NCBI RefSeq assembly: GCF_016625195.1
Contig: NZ_JACVUP010000007.1
Span: 1-64,000, forward strand
DNA from: Erwinia sp. S63
Lineage (GTDB): Bacteria; Pseudomonadota; Gammaproteobacteria; Enterobacterales; Enterobacteriaceae
Direction of reading: 5' to 3'
DNA length: 64,000 bases
Shown in pieces: positions 36,167 to 46,606 of the stretch (its first letter is position 1; every line of letters starts with the position of its first letter). The position numbers and the translations under genes were made by a program. The notes under the pieces are model-generated. The model was not told the origin of the DNA. It did not search any database and worked only from the letters and a program-made list of their open reading frames with translations.

Positions 36167-37405
36167 ATGTCTTCCCCAACAACGAAAAAGAACGCCGTGA
36201 CGCCGGCGAAAGCGATGGTTGCTGCTATTAGTGGCTACGCGATGGACGGATTCGATCTGTTAATTCTGGGCTTCATGTTACCGGCGATCAGCGTGTCGCT
36301 GGCGCTCGATCCTTCACAGGCGGGTTCACTGGTCACCTGGACGCTGATCGGCGCAGTGATCGGTGGCATTGTGTTTGGCCATCTTAGCGATCGCTATGGC
36401 CGTATCCGCATTCTCACCGTCACCATCCTGATGTTCTCGGTGTTCACCGGGCTGTGTGCGGTGGCGCAGGGTTACTGGGATCTACTGGCCTATCGCACGC
36501 TGGCGGGCGTTGGCTTAGGCGGTGAGTTTGGTATTGGCATGGCGCTGATTGCCGAAGCCTGGCCAAAAGAGAAGCGCAATCGCGCCTCGGCGTGGGTCGG
36601 CATCGGCTGGCAATTAGGCGTACTGCTGGCAGCGTTTATTACCCCGCCGCTGTTAAGTGTGATTGGCTGGCGCGGTATGTTCCTGGTGGGCCTGCTGCCT
36701 GCACTGGTGTCGTTTGTGATTCGCCGTAGCATGGGCGAGCCGGAAGGCTTCACGTGTCACGTTGAGAAGACGCCGCAGCTATCATTCGCCGCACGCATCA
36801 AATTGCTGTTCGCCGACCGCGCCACCAGTAAAGCCAGCCTCGGGATTTTCATCCTCTGCTCAGTGCAGAACTTCGGTTACTACGGCTTGATGATCTGGAT
36901 GCCGAGCTATCTGTCATCGAGCTTTGGATTCAGCCTGACCAAATCCGGCTTGTGGACAGCGGTGACCGTGGTCGGCATGACCTTTGGCATCTGGCTATTT
37001 GGTGTATTGGCCGATCGCTTCGCGCGCTGGAAGATTTTCCTGCTGTACCAGTTTGGCGCGGTGGTGATGGTGGTGGTATATGCGCAGCTACGCGATCCTA
37101 CCGTGATGTTGTTCACTGGCGCGATCATGGGGATGTTTGTGAATGGCATGATTGGCGGCTACGGTGCGCTGATCTCCGACACCTTCCCACCGCAGGCGCG
37201 TGCCACTGCGCAGAACGTACTGTTTAACCTCGGACGCGGTGTTGGCGGCTTTGGTCCACTGGTGATCGGCCTGCTGGCAGCGCAGATTTCATTCACGGCG
37301 GCCATCACTTTGCTGGCGCTGATTTATCTGCTGGATATCGTTGCGACACTGTTCCTGCTGCCGAAGAAACAGAGCAACGAGGATTCGCTGGGCGCGATTG
37401 GTTAA
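36167..37405 (+). CDS. MFS transporter of the aromatic acid/sugar-acid symporter type, substrate unknown
   Basis: A 412-residue, 12-helix major facilitator protein. The start YAMDGFDLLILGFMLP (about 25-40) and the loop GHLSDRYGRIRIL (about 69-81), together with RTLAGVGLGGEFGIG, are typical of the metabolite:proton symporter group that includes benzoate, 4-hydroxybenzoate and sialate transporters. The acidic residue in the DGFD motif of helix 1 is characteristic of the AAHS family. It lies alone between the pst operon and yieH, in a position where E. coli carries bgl genes, so context does not reveal its substrate. Confidence 0.8.
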   Translation: MSSPTTKKNAVTPAKAMVAAISGYAMDGFDLLILGFMLPAISVSLALDPSQAGSLVTWTLIGAVIGGIVFGHLSDRYGRIRILTVTILMFSVFTGLCAVAQGYWDLLAYRTLAGVGLGGEFGIGMALIAEAWPKEKRNRASAWVGIGWQLGVLLAAFITPPLLSVIGWRGMFLVGLLPALVSFVIRRSMGEPEGFTCHVEKTPQLSFAARIKLLFADRATSKASLGIFILCSVQNFGYYGLMIWMPSYLSSSFGFSLTKSGLWTAVTVVGMTFGIWLFGVLADRFARWKIFLLYQFGAVVMVVVYAQLRDPTVMLFTGAIMGMFVNGMIGGYGALISDTFPPQARATAQNVLFNLGRGVGGFGPLVIGLLAAQISFTAAITLLALIYLLDIVATLFLLPKKQSNEDSLGAIG

Positions 37406-37455
37406 GGCGTCGGGTGCGGCGGTCTCTGCAGGGGCGGCACTTATGTCGCCCTGGT

Positions 37456-38115
37456 TTACACCAAATCCCAGCCTCTGGCGCGCCACAGCGCCGGCAACTG
37501 CGCCATATCGTCAAAGCGCGTCACTAGCGGATGATCCAACTCCGGATTGTGGGCATCAGCGCAGTAATAAAACACCGGAATGCCCGCCGCGATCCCCGCA
37601 CGCGCACCAGCCTCTGAATCATCCACCAGAATGCACTTCTCAATCGGCACCTGCATCTGCTCAGCTGCGTGATACATCAATTCCGGATCGGGCTTCCAGT
37701 GGTTGATGTCGTATCCGCTGTACAGCCGACCTTCGAGGTACGGCAGCATGCCGGTTAAGCCTAGCGAGTGCTGCATCTTCTTCACTGTACCGTTAGAGAC
37801 CACGCACATCGGCACTTTCACGCTCTCCACTAGGGCTTTAGCTCCGGCAATCGGCTTCAGGTCGAGATCAAACAGGCGGGCGACGTCGGCGCGATAGGCG
37901 GTTTCAAATTCTTCGATGGGCACTTCTTTTTGATGCTGCGCCAGTACATCCCGCACGATGTCATAGAGTTTCACCCCTTTGTACTGCTCAAACATCTGCT
38001 GTAAAGAGAGCTCAATACCGTATTGGGCAAAGGTGTTGACGTAAGACTGCGTACAGATCACTTCACTGTCGACCAGCGTACCGTCGCAATCGAAAAACAC
38101 ACATTCAACTGACAT
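37456..38115 (-). CDS. yieH: HAD-family phosphatase YieH (6-phosphogluconate phosphatase)
   Basis: A 219-residue HAD-superfamily hydrolase (E. coli YieH 221) with nucleophile D9 and acid/base D11 in FFDCDGTLVDSE, motif II VVSNGT and motif IV LVDDSEAGARAG. The inserted helical cap (about 15-90) marks the beta-phosphoglucomutase-like subgroup. E. coli YieH removes phosphate from 6-phosphogluconate and some nucleotides. It is divergent from adeP. Confidence 0.92.
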   Translation of the reverse strand: MSVECVFFDCDGTLVDSEVICTQSYVNTFAQYGIELSLQQMFEQYKGVKLYDIVRDVLAQHQKEVPIEEFETAYRADVARLFDLDLKPIAGAKALVESVKVPMCVVSNGTVKKMQHSLGLTGMLPYLEGRLYSGYDINHWKPDPELMYHAAEQMQVPIEKCILVDDSEAGARAGIAAGIPVFYYCADAHNPELDHPLVTRFDDMAQLPALWRARGWDLV

Positions 38116-38180
38116 CGCACATCATCCTTTTATTAAACAACCAGCTGACACTCTAGCGCACTGAGCGCAGAAAGCGACCC

Positions 38181-38196
38181 CTGCAACCGTTTGCGA
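38181..38196. promoter_or_regulatory. PurR-like operator in the yieH-adeP divergent region
   Basis: CTGCAACCGTTTGCGA matches 12 of 16 positions of the PurR consensus ACGCAAACGTTTGCGT, including the central CG. It lies 70 bp upstream of the adenine permease gene, a plausible target for purine repression. Confidence 0.55.
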
Positions 38197-38265
38197 ATAA
38201 TCAGTGTTTTGCATGGCTAAACTCTATAGGATACGCGGCGATTAATTTTTTTTCGGGACAGTTGA

Positions 38266-39579
38266 ATGAACAATCAGGGCTTGTTGCAGCGCATCTTTAA
38301 GCTGCAGGAACACGGCACAACCGCGCGCACCGAAGTGATCGCCGGTTTCACGACTTTCCTGACGATGGTGTACATCGTCTTTGTTAACCCGCAGATTTTG
38401 GGCGTTGCGGGCATGGATACCCAGGCGGTGTTCGTCACCACCTGCCTGATTGCCGCCTTCGGCAGTATTCTGATGGGGCTGGTGGCGAATCTGCCGGTTG
38501 CGCTGGCACCGGCGATGGGGCTGAACGCCTTCTTCGCGTTTGTGGTGGTGGGCGCCATGGGTTATTCGTGGCAGGTTGGCATGGGGGCGATCTTCTGGGG
38601 CGCACTGGGTCTGCTGATCCTCACGCTGCTGCGCGTGCGCTACTGGATGATTGCTAACATCCCGATGAGCCTGCGTGTCGGCATCACCGCCGGTATCGGC
38701 CTGTTTATCGCCATGATGGGTTTGAAGAATGCCGGCATCATCGTACCGAATGCCGATACCATCGTGACGGTGGGTAATCTCACCTCGCACAGCGTACTGC
38801 TGGGGGCGCTGGGCTTCTTCATTATCGCGATTCTGGCCTCCCGCAACATTCACGCGGCGGTGCTGGTATCGATTGTGGTGACCACGGCGATTGGCCTGGC
38901 GATAGGTGATGTGAAGTTCAGCGGTGTATTCGCCACGCCGCCTGCCGTAACGTCGGTGGTGGGTCAGGTTGATATTAAAGGTGCCTTTAACATCGGCATG
39001 GCCGGGGTGATCTTCTCCTTCATGCTGGTCAACTTGTTCGACTCCTCCGGCACGCTAATCGGTGTCACCGATAAAGCCGGACTGACCGATGAGAAAGGCA
39101 CTTTCCCGCGTATGAAGCAGGCGCTGTATGTCGACAGCATCAGCTCGGTAACCGGTTCGCTGATCGGCACCTCTTCAGTTACGGCGTATATCGAAAGCTC
39201 TTCCGGCGTGGCGATTGGCGGTCGTACTGGCTTGATGGCGGTCGTCACCGGGATTCTGTTCCTGCTGGTGATGTTCCTGTCACCGCTGGCCGCGATGGTG
39301 CCATCCTATGCGGCGGCAGGCGCGTTGATTTATGTCGGTGTATTGATGACGGCGTCGCTGTCACGCGTGCGCTGGGACGATCTCACTGAAGCGGTACCCG
39401 CGTTTGTGACCGCCGCGATGATGCCATTTAGCTTCTCGATCACCGAAGGTATCGCGCTGGGCTTTATCTCTTACTGTGTAATGAAACTCGGAACCGGCCG
39501 CTGGCGTGAAATCAGGCCGTGCGTGGTGGTGGTGGCGCTACTGTTTGTACTGAAAATCGCGTTTATCGACGCGCACTAA
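38266..39579 (+). CDS. adeP: Adenine permease AdeP (NCS2 family)
   Basis: A 437-residue nucleobase:cation symporter of the AzgA-like NCS2 group (E. coli AdeP/YieG 445). The family signature is seen in the N-terminal EVIAGFTTFLTMVYIVFVNP segment, the ALAPAMGLNAFF motif (about 79-90) and SSVTAYIESSSGVAIGGRTG (about 300-319). It imports adenine with a proton. The order adeP, yieE and yieH follows the E. coli yieHGFE cluster, but yieF is missing. Confidence 0.93.
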   Translation: MNNQGLLQRIFKLQEHGTTARTEVIAGFTTFLTMVYIVFVNPQILGVAGMDTQAVFVTTCLIAAFGSILMGLVANLPVALAPAMGLNAFFAFVVVGAMGYSWQVGMGAIFWGALGLLILTLLRVRYWMIANIPMSLRVGITAGIGLFIAMMGLKNAGIIVPNADTIVTVGNLTSHSVLLGALGFFIIAILASRNIHAAVLVSIVVTTAIGLAIGDVKFSGVFATPPAVTSVVGQVDIKGAFNIGMAGVIFSFMLVNLFDSSGTLIGVTDKAGLTDEKGTFPRMKQALYVDSISSVTGSLIGTSSVTAYIESSSGVAIGGRTGLMAVVTGILFLLVMFLSPLAAMVPSYAAAGALIYVGVLMTASLSRVRWDDLTEAVPAFVTAAMMPFSFSITEGIALGFISYCVMKLGTGRWREIRPCVVVVALLFVLKIAFIDAH

Positions 39580-39608
39580 AAAACAGGCCGCGATTGCGGC
39601 CTGTTTTG
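39577..39608. terminator. Bidirectional terminator between adeP and yieE
   Basis: ACAGGCCGC and GCGGCCTGT form a 9-bp stem around GATT, with an A-run before and a T-rich tail after, so it can serve both convergent genes. Confidence 0.9.
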
Positions 39609-40358
39609 TTATAGATGTCCGATTTCTTGTGGCGCAGGCGTGAGGCTGGTGAGGCGCAATGAGCGCGGGCCAATATTCGGCTTGCTCATTTCAACATCGC
39701 GCAGCGGCTGCCACTGCTGTTGCGCATCAGTCTCCCACAGACATAAGCGCTCAGTGCCCGGAGAGAGCGCACACGACCACACCAGCATCGGCTCGGCATC
39801 ACACACCGCCTGAATATCCGGAAATACGCTGGAGCGCAGACGGCCGGCAGCAGGATGCAACTGCAGCGAACCGGCACCGTTCTCGCTTTCACCGGTTAAT
39901 TTGAGGATGCTCTGGCGCAGCGTCCAGATTTGCGTCACCGCTTCCATGAAATCCTGCTGCGCATTGATCCACGCCTTTTCACCCGATGAGAGGTCCTGTG
40001 TGAGCGTGTCCTGCGTCTGACGGCTGTGCGCGCGCACAATCTCCATATCCAACCCTGCACGTCCGCCTTCTTCTGCCAGCAGCACCCCGACCATATTACC
40101 AGCGTACGCAATGCTGAAGTCAGGGAGGTTGGGATCGGCAAAGCAAGGGCGTCCGCTGCTGGTAGTGATGAGCGGCGGCAGTTCACGAATGCCATAGACG
40201 CGCAGCATCAGCTGAGCCAGCAATTCGCGTGCGGCAAGAAAACGGCTACGGCGCTTGTCAGGGAAGCGCTCGGCGCTGTTAATCACATCCTGTGGAACCC
40301 GCAACAGCTCTGAAGAGAGCGGCGAGTTACCCATCCAACGTACAAAATGACTAGCCAT
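39609..40358 (-). CDS. yieE: 4'-phosphopantetheinyl transferase superfamily protein YieE
   Basis: A 249-residue protein, the same length as E. coli YieE, of the Sfp-type phosphopantetheinyl transferases that load carrier proteins. The magnesium-binding GLDMEIVRA segment is present (about 97-105), but the usual downstream W/F-x-x-K-E motif is altered (SSGEKAWI), so activity is not certain. The ATG start gives MASHFVRW. It is convergent with adeP and shares its terminator. Confidence 0.85.
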   Translation of the reverse strand: MASHFVRWMGNSPLSSELLRVPQDVINSAERFPDKRRSRFLAARELLAQLMLRVYGIRELPPLITTSSGRPCFADPNLPDFSIAYAGNMVGVLLAEEGGRAGLDMEIVRAHSRQTQDTLTQDLSSGEKAWINAQQDFMEAVTQIWTLRQSILKLTGESENGAGSLQLHPAAGRLRSSVFPDIQAVCDAEPMLVWSCALSPGTERLCLWETDAQQQWQPLRDVEMSKPNIGPRSLRLTSLTPAPQEIGHL

Positions 40359-40649
40359 CTGTCGCTCCGTGAAAATGGTCAGATAATCATCAGGGCTATT
40401 GTAGGAATTTTCTCAGTGGTTTGCATCCGGCATAACATCTAATGACCAAAAATCAGATAAGACCGAAGCGGCGGACATTCCCATTCTGCGACTTTGCATA
40501 TAACGCTTTTGCTGAATTCGTTCAGATAGGGTGATGCAAAGCGTGATGTGGTGTAGGATTTGGGCAGCAAAACAGCACATCGAAGTGCGCAAACAATCCA
40601 CCTCAAGTCATCGTGCTCATCGCAAACAGAGGCACGTCGGAGTTTTTTT

Positions 40650-41159
40650 ATGTCAGTAACCTCACTTACTCGCCAGGAATCAATCTCGCTTGATGAATTT
40701 CGTCATGGTATGCGCCGTCTGACTGCGGGCGTTTCTTTAGTGACCACCGAGTTTCAGGGCGAAAAGCTGGGGCTGATTGCGACTTCTGTTAGCTCACTGG
40801 CTGCTGAGCCGCCAAGCCTGCTGGTGTGTGTAAATCGTAGCGCATCCAGCCACGATGCATTTGTGAATGCAGGCCACTTTGCCGTCAACGTCCTGCGTGA
40901 ACAGCATGACGATTTATGCGCGCAGTTCAGTCAGTCTGCACGTCGCGCGGAACGCTTCCAGAGCGGTGAGTGGCAAACGCTCAACACCGGTGCGCCTGTG
41001 CTGGCTGATGCATTGGTGAGTTTTGACTGCCAACTGGAGAAAGTGGTGGAGTGGAATACGCACAGCGTCCTGCTGGCCCGCATTGTCGGCATTTCACTGC
41101 CAGGTGAAGCGGTTGAACCGATGGTCTACTTCAACAGTGGTTTTCACTCGCTGGGCTAA
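40650..41159 (+). CDS. Flavin reductase domain protein, RutF/HpaC-like
   Basis: A 169-residue FMN-binding split-barrel protein. The RHGMRRLTAGVSLVTTE start and the PPSLLVCVNRSASSHDAF segment are typical of small NAD(P)H:flavin reductases that feed reduced flavin to a two-component monooxygenase. I start it at ATG 40650, seven bases after CGGAG. An upstream in-frame extension lacks similarity. It is convergent with a RutE-like gene; no monooxygenase is nearby, so its partner is unknown. Confidence 0.85.
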   Translation: MSVTSLTRQESISLDEFRHGMRRLTAGVSLVTTEFQGEKLGLIATSVSSLAAEPPSLLVCVNRSASSHDAFVNAGHFAVNVLREQHDDLCAQFSQSARRAERFQSGEWQTLNTGAPVLADALVSFDCQLEKVVEWNTHSVLLARIVGISLPGEAVEPMVYFNSGFHSLG

Positions 41160-41203
41160 CGGTGCAAAGTGGGCGTCGCATGGCTTGCGACGCCTATGCT
41201 CAA

Positions 41204-41794
41204 TCAGGCAAATTTGCTGGCTTCATCAAAGCCCAGACGCGGTAAACGCGCATGCAGTTTGCTGGCCTCGCCATAGCCCAGATTAATCAGTAAGTTCACC
41301 TGCCATTTGCTTTCGCTGAAGAAGGCTTCATTGACTTTTGATGGGTCAAAACCGGACATCGGGCCGGCATCCAGGCCCAGCGAACGTGCCGCCAGAATCA
41401 AATAACCCGCCTGCAGGCTGCTGTTGCGGAAGGCCGTCTCTTTCGCCAGATCCGGACTGCTGGTGAACCAGCTACGCGCATCGCCGTGCGGGAACAGTTT
41501 TGGCAGTGCTTCATAGAACTCCGGATCCCACGCCACGATCACCGTTGCCGGTGCCGCCATGGTTTTGTCCACATTGCCGGAGGAGAGCGCAGGTTTCAGC
41601 TTCTCTTTGCCTTCCTGTGAGGTGACAAACACGAAGCGTCCTGGTGAGCAGTTAGCAGAAGTCGGGCCGAGCGCGGTCAGGTTGTAGAGCTGCTGCAATA
41701 CATCATGAGAAATCGGTTTGTCCTGCCAGTAGCTGTGGGTGCGAGCGTCATTGAACAGCGCGTTCAGCGCCACGCTGTCGAGCGGTGTACTCAT
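41204..41794 (-). CDS. Nitroreductase-family protein, RutE-like malonic semialdehyde reductase
   Basis: A 196-residue FMN-dependent reductase closely resembling E. coli RutE, which converts malonic semialdehyde to 3-hydroxypropionate in the Rut pyrimidine pathway. Conserved segments are [14 protein letters not shown] (here [15 protein letters not shown], about 33-47), PHGDARSWF and [12 protein letters not shown]. The rest of rutABCDFG is not adjacent, so it may act as a general aldehyde, nitro or quinone reductase. It is transcribed toward the flavin reductase, with a 44-bp gap. Confidence 0.85.
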   Translation of the reverse strand: MSTPLDSVALNALFNDARTHSYWQDKPISHDVLQQLYNLTALGPTSANCSPGRFVFVTSQEGKEKLKPALSSGNVDKTMAAPATVIVAWDPEFYEALPKLFPHGDARSWFTSSPDLAKETAFRNSSLQAGYLILAARSLGLDAGPMSGFDPSKVNEAFFSESKWQVNLLINLGYGEASKLHARLPRLGFDEASKFA

Positions 41795-41944
41795 GTTTCT
41801 CTCCTGTTCAGGCTGCTAATCGCGCCTGATTTTTAGCATGAATAGTGGATGTGTCCGGTGCGCTTTAGCACAGGCCAGCGATCGTTATACTGCAAAGGAG
41901 AAGGGGTGCCAAATAACAAAGACGCATGTATCAGATTTGCCTGG

Positions 41945-42118
41945 TTAGAAGGTCAAACGCGCTGAGCGCGCCTTGAGTCCATCCAGAATAGTTGCTTGAA
42001 TTTCCTGTGGAAAATCCTCCGGCAATTGTTCAGTCACCCGTTCGATAACCTGATCCACGCTGGCACTTAACTCTTGCAGGATATGCAGCATTGCTGTTTT
42101 CTCAAAATCCGTTACCCG
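41945..42118 (-). pseudogene. Truncated reading frame, possible C-terminal remnant of a HipA-like kinase
   Basis: An open frame of 57 codons ends at 41945 and is closed upstream by an in-frame TAG at 42119-42121. An ATG at 42091 has no ribosome site. The translated tail (VDQVIERVTEQLPEDFPQE, then ILDGLKARSARL) has the LP-x-x-FP-x-x-x-x-x-x-I-x-x-G pattern I associate with the end of HipA-family toxins. The rest of the gene and any hipB partner are missing. The match is from memory and not strong; it could also be a chance frame. Confidence 0.4.
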
Positions 42119-42157
42119 CTATAACCGGTAAAATGAAATTTACCTGCTGTAGCGGGT
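42114..42157 (-). terminator. Long inverted repeat downstream of mnmE
   Basis: ACCCGCTA (42114-42121) pairs with TAGCGGGT (42150-42157), and inner arms GGTAAA/TTTACC continue the stem. On the minus strand it follows the mnmE stop by 17 bases and is followed by ATTTTG a few bases on, so it may terminate mnmE, though the T-run is weak. Confidence 0.5.
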
Positions 42158-42174
42158 GAAAAAAGAGTGGGGCA

Positions 42175-43539
42175 TTACTTACCAATACAGAAGCTGGAGA
42201 AAATCCTGCCGAGCAAGTCGTCGGAGGTAAACTCACCGGTGATTTCGCTCAGCGCCTGTTGTGCCAGACGCAGCTCTTCCGCCAGCAGTTCACCGGCCCA
42301 TGCACCCAGCAGCTGGTCTTTGCCCTGCTGTAAGTGAGTGGCAGCTAACTCCAGCGCCTGCAGATGGCGTCGGCGTGCCAGGAAGCCACCTTCCATATTG
42401 CCGGAGAAGCCCATGCTCTGTTTCAAATGATCGCGCAGTGCATCCACGCCTTCGCCAGTGCGCGCAGAGAGGCGAATCAGTGAGTGATCGTTCACTTCTG
42501 ACAGGCCCAGCAATTCGCCGGTCATATCGGCTTTGTTACGCACCACGGTAATCGGCAGTTGCGCCGGTAAACGTGCCACGAAATCAGGCCAGATAGCAGC
42601 GGCTTCGGTGGCGTCGGTGGTGGTGCCATCTACCATAAACAGCACGCGATCGGCTTGCTCGATTTCCTGCCAGGCGCGTTCAATCCCGATGCGCTCAACT
42701 TCATCATTGGCTTCACGCAGTCCCGCCGTATCGATGATGTGCAGCGGCATACCGTCGATATGAATATGCTCACGCAGCACATCACGCGTGGTGCCAGCGA
42801 TATCGGTGACAATCGCGGCTTCGCGGCCGGCGAGGGCATTCAACAGGCTGGATTTACCGGCATTAGGACGACCAGCAATCACCACTTTCATCCCTTCACG
42901 CAGCAGGCTGCCCTGACGAGCTTCGGCACGAACGTTATCAAGATCACCGATTACCGCATTGAGCTGACCCTCAATTTTGCCGTCAGACAGAAAATCGATC
43001 TCCTCATCCGGGAAATCGATAGCTGCCTCAACATAGATGCGCAGGTGAGTGAGTGCTTCCACTAGCGTATTGATGCGCTGTGAAAAGGCGCCCTGCAGTG
43101 AGTTCACGGCGGAGCGTGCGGCTTGCTCTGAACTGGCATCGATCAGGTCGGCAATCGCTTCCGCCTGCGCCAGATCGAGTTTGTCGTTGAGGAAGGCTCG
43201 CTCGGAAAATTCACCTGGCTGGGCAATGCGTACACCCGACAGCGCCACAATGCGTTTCAGCAACAGATCCAGAATGACCGGGCCGCCGTGCCCCTGCAGC
43301 TCCAGCACATCTTCGCCGGTGAAAGAGTTGGGGCCAGGAAACCACAGCGCAATCCCCTGATCCAGCACGCTGCCATCCGCATCGTTGAACGGCAAGTAGT
43401 CGGCATAGCGCGGCTTCGGTAATTTGCCGAGCACGGCTTGCGCGACGTCAGCGGCTTTGGCACCGGAAATACGCAGAATACCGACGCCGCCACGGCCAGG
43501 AGGCGTCGCCTGGGCAACAATAGTGTCGCTGTGGCTCAT
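42175..43539 (-). CDS. mnmE: tRNA-modifying GTPase MnmE (TrmE)
   Basis: MnmE works with MnmG on wobble uridine 34. The ATG at 43539 gives 454 residues, equal to E. coli. The N-terminal folate-binding domain begins [17 protein letters not shown]; the G domain has GRPNAGKS at about 226-233, DTAG and NKAD; the C-terminus ends in CIGK with the conserved cysteine at 451. A GTG six codons upstream is in frame but not supported by homology. Confidence 0.98.
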   Translation of the reverse strand: MSHSDTIVAQATPPGRGGVGILRISGAKAADVAQAVLGKLPKPRYADYLPFNDADGSVLDQGIALWFPGPNSFTGEDVLELQGHGGPVILDLLLKRIVALSGVRIAQPGEFSERAFLNDKLDLAQAEAIADLIDASSEQAARSAVNSLQGAFSQRINTLVEALTHLRIYVEAAIDFPDEEIDFLSDGKIEGQLNAVIGDLDNVRAEARQGSLLREGMKVVIAGRPNAGKSSLLNALAGREAAIVTDIAGTTRDVLREHIHIDGMPLHIIDTAGLREANDEVERIGIERAWQEIEQADRVLFMVDGTTTDATEAAAIWPDFVARLPAQLPITVVRNKADMTGELLGLSEVNDHSLIRLSARTGEGVDALRDHLKQSMGFSGNMEGGFLARRRHLQALELAATHLQQGKDQLLGAWAGELLAEELRLAQQALSEITGEFTSDDLLGRIFSSFCIGK

Positions 43540-43558
43540 GTCTTTCTCTCTTTTCACA

Positions 43559-43590
43559 TAAAAAAACAGGGCGACATAAATGCCGCCCCT
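43559..43590 (-). terminator. yidC-side terminator
   Basis: On the minus strand GGGCG and CGCCC enclose a 10-base loop and are followed by a TG and a run of seven T residues. It lies between yidC and mnmE and probably ends the rpmH-rnpA-yidD-yidC transcript. Confidence 0.8.
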
Positions 43591-43622
43591 TGAGTATACG
43601 CTGCTGCTGTTGCAGTCAGTCG

Positions 43623-45269
43623 TTACGCTTTCTTCTTGTCGCGGCTGTGCAGACCACGTTTTTCCAGGCCGCGATAAATCAGCTGCTGCTGGAGGATGGT
43701 CACCAGGTTACTGACGATGTAGTACAGCACCAGACCGGCAGGGAACCACAGGAAGAACACGGTAAAGATAACCGGCATGTAGGTCATGATCTTCTGCTGC
43801 ATCGGATCGGTCACGGTGGTCGGTGACATCTTCTGGATGAAGAACATGGTGATACCCATGATAACCGGCAGAATGTAGTACGGATCCTGCGCGGACAGGT
43901 CATGAATCCACAGAATGAACGGTGCATGACGCAGCTCAATCGAACCTGACAGCATGTAGTACAAGGCCAGGAAGATAGGCATCTGGATAACCAGCGGTAA
44001 GCAGCCACCCAACGGGTTCACTTTCTCTGCCTTGTACAGCGCCATCATTTCCTGGCTCTGCTTCTGCTTGTCATCGCCCAGACGCTCACGCATTGCCTGA
44101 ATCTTCGGCTGCAGCATGCGCATCTTCGCCATGGAGGTGTACTGCGCTTTAGTCAGCGGGTACATGATGCCACGAACGATGAAGGTGATAACGATAATCG
44201 AGAAGCCCCAGTTACCGATAAAGCTGTGCAGGAACTTCAGCAGCTTAAACAGTGGCTGAGAGATGAACCACAACCAACCGTAATCCACGGTCAGATCCAG
44301 GTGAGGCGCGATAGCGGCCATCTTGTCCTGGATTTCCGGCCCTAACCACAGGGTCGCGCCAAGGTCTTGCTGTGCGCCTGCTGCTACGGTCACCGGTGAA
44401 GATTTATAACCGATTGCCGCAATGCCGTTACCGAGGTTGCTGGTGTACAGGGTGTTGTTACCCTGAGTACGTGGCACCCAGGCGGTAGCGAAGTACTGCT
44501 GCAGCATCGCCACCCAACCATTGCTGGTGGTCGCGTTCAGGTTCTCGTTATCCGCGATGGTATCGAATTTGTATTTTTCGTATTTCGCTTCGCTGGTCGA
44601 GTACGCTGCGCCACGGAAGGTGTGCAGGGCAAAGTTGTTGCTGCCGGTATCACGATGCTTCGGCAGATCAATGGTCTGCTTCAGCTGACCAAACATCGAC
44701 ACTTCCAGCGGCTGCTGCGAGGCGTTATTGATGTTGTAGTCAACGTTAACCGCGAAGTCGCCACGCTTGAACACGAAGGTTTTGGTGTAAACCACACCTT
44801 TTTCATCGGTCCAGGTCAGTGGTACGCGCAGCTCGGTCTGGCCATCGGCCATCTCGAAGTGATCCTGAGTGGTGGTGAACAGCGGACGAGCACCATTGTT
44901 CGGGTTATCCGGGCCATTACGACCGGTTAAGCCACTCTGCGCCTGATAAACGAAGGCAGGGGTGGTTTCCAGCAGCTGGAACGGTGCGTCTGAACCCAGT
45001 TTGTCCGGGTAAGTCAGCAGCTGTGCCTGCTCAATATCGCCACCGCGAGTATTGATGCTGAGTGACAGGACATCAGTCTTAACGGTGATCGTTTGGCCCT
45101 GACCGCTAGCCGGCACGCCGGAAGAGGCGGCATCACCCGCTGCGCTGCTTGTGTTCTGCGTGGTCTGAGTCTGCTGTGGCTGCGGAGCGTGGTCCGTCTG
45201 CCAGGCTTGCCAGATCATAAAAGACACGAACAGAAAAGCGATGAGAAAGAGATTGCGTTGCGAATCCAT
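43623..45269 (-). CDS. yidC: Membrane protein insertase YidC
   Basis: YidC inserts and folds inner-membrane proteins, alone or with SecYEG; ATP synthase subunits a and c are classic clients. The 548 residues equal E. coli. The first helix (about 6-22), the large periplasmic P1 domain (about 25-340) and the C-terminal five-helix core with [20 protein letters not shown] are present, and the tail is basic. It starts two bases after yidD. Confidence 0.98.
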   Translation of the reverse strand: MDSQRNLFLIAFLFVSFMIWQAWQTDHAPQPQQTQTTQNTSSAAGDAASSGVPASGQGQTITVKTDVLSLSINTRGGDIEQAQLLTYPDKLGSDAPFQLLETTPAFVYQAQSGLTGRNGPDNPNNGARPLFTTTQDHFEMADGQTELRVPLTWTDEKGVVYTKTFVFKRGDFAVNVDYNINNASQQPLEVSMFGQLKQTIDLPKHRDTGSNNFALHTFRGAAYSTSEAKYEKYKFDTIADNENLNATTSNGWVAMLQQYFATAWVPRTQGNNTLYTSNLGNGIAAIGYKSSPVTVAAGAQQDLGATLWLGPEIQDKMAAIAPHLDLTVDYGWLWFISQPLFKLLKFLHSFIGNWGFSIIVITFIVRGIMYPLTKAQYTSMAKMRMLQPKIQAMRERLGDDKQKQSQEMMALYKAEKVNPLGGCLPLVIQMPIFLALYYMLSGSIELRHAPFILWIHDLSAQDPYYILPVIMGITMFFIQKMSPTTVTDPMQQKIMTYMPVIFTVFFLWFPAGLVLYYIVSNLVTILQQQLIYRGLEKRGLHSRDKKKA

Positions 45270-45271
45270 CG

Positions 45272-45529
45272 TTAATGTTCTCTGGTATCAAAGGTTTTTG
45301 GCGGCACAGGATCGTCACCACCCGGGTTCAAAGGGTGGCATTTTAATACGCGTTTAATCGTCAACCAACTACCTTTTACGACGCCGAAGCGACGTAAGGC
45401 CTCAATCCCATACTGCGAGCAGGTGGGATGGAACCGACAATGAGGTCCAAGCAGTGGGCTGATGGCGCGTTGATATACGCGTATCAGGGCAATCAGGAGC
45501 CGCGAGCCAGGCGACAGTGACGACGCCAT
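45272..45529 (-). CDS. yidD: Membrane protein insertion efficiency factor YidD
   Basis: An 85-residue small protein with an N-terminal amphipathic helix and the conserved cysteine cluster [11 protein letters not shown] and CHPLNPGG. It aids insertion of YidC substrates. It overlaps the end of rnpA by 37 bases, as in E. coli. Confidence 0.97.
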   Translation of the reverse strand: MASSLSPGSRLLIALIRVYQRAISPLLGPHCRFHPTCSQYGIEALRRFGVVKGSWLTIKRVLKCHPLNPGGDDPVPPKTFDTREH

Positions 45530-45852
45530 AATTTCTCCAACGCTTCCGTTAACGCACGGTTATCGAGGTCAGCAATCCCCTTTTTCGCCACGATGACAAA
45601 ATCCATCGCAGGCAGCTCATGTTGGCGCAGACGAAAGCTTTCGCGGGTCAATCGCTTGATCCGGTTGCGTTCATGGGCGCGTTTCACATGCTTTTTGGCG
45701 ACGGTAAGACCGATGCGGGGATGCCCCAGCGAGTTAAGGCGGCCGAGGATGGTGATTTGCGGCGTACCGGCTCTTTGTGGCTGCTGGAAGACGAAAGTGA
45801 AATGAGTGGGAGTTAACAAACGTAACTCCCTGGGAAATGCGAGCTTAACCAC
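45493..45852 (-). CDS. rnpA: Ribonuclease P protein component
   Basis: RnpA is the protein subunit of RNase P, which matures tRNA 5' ends. The 119-residue product is nearly identical to E. coli, with the RNR motif [16 protein letters not shown] (about 59-74). The start is GTG, also used in E. coli. It lies 14 bases after rpmH. Confidence 0.98.
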   Translation of the reverse strand: MVKLAFPRELRLLTPTHFTFVFQQPQRAGTPQITILGRLNSLGHPRIGLTVAKKHVKRAHERNRIKRLTRESFRLRQHELPAMDFVIVAKKGIADLDNRALTEALEKLWRRHCRLARGS

Positions 45853-45866
45853 TAGGGTTAGCTTTA

Positions 45867-46606
<740 letters not shown>

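Noticed and set aside
36490..37149. Minus-strand open frames inside the MFS transporter gene
   Set aside because: They have the composition of antisense membrane-protein codons and no supporting signals.
41906..41965. A 19-residue frame with a GTG start after AAGGAG and a TATACT upstream
   Set aside because: The start signals look good but the peptide is very short, has no similarity I know, and runs antisense into the possible HipA remnant.
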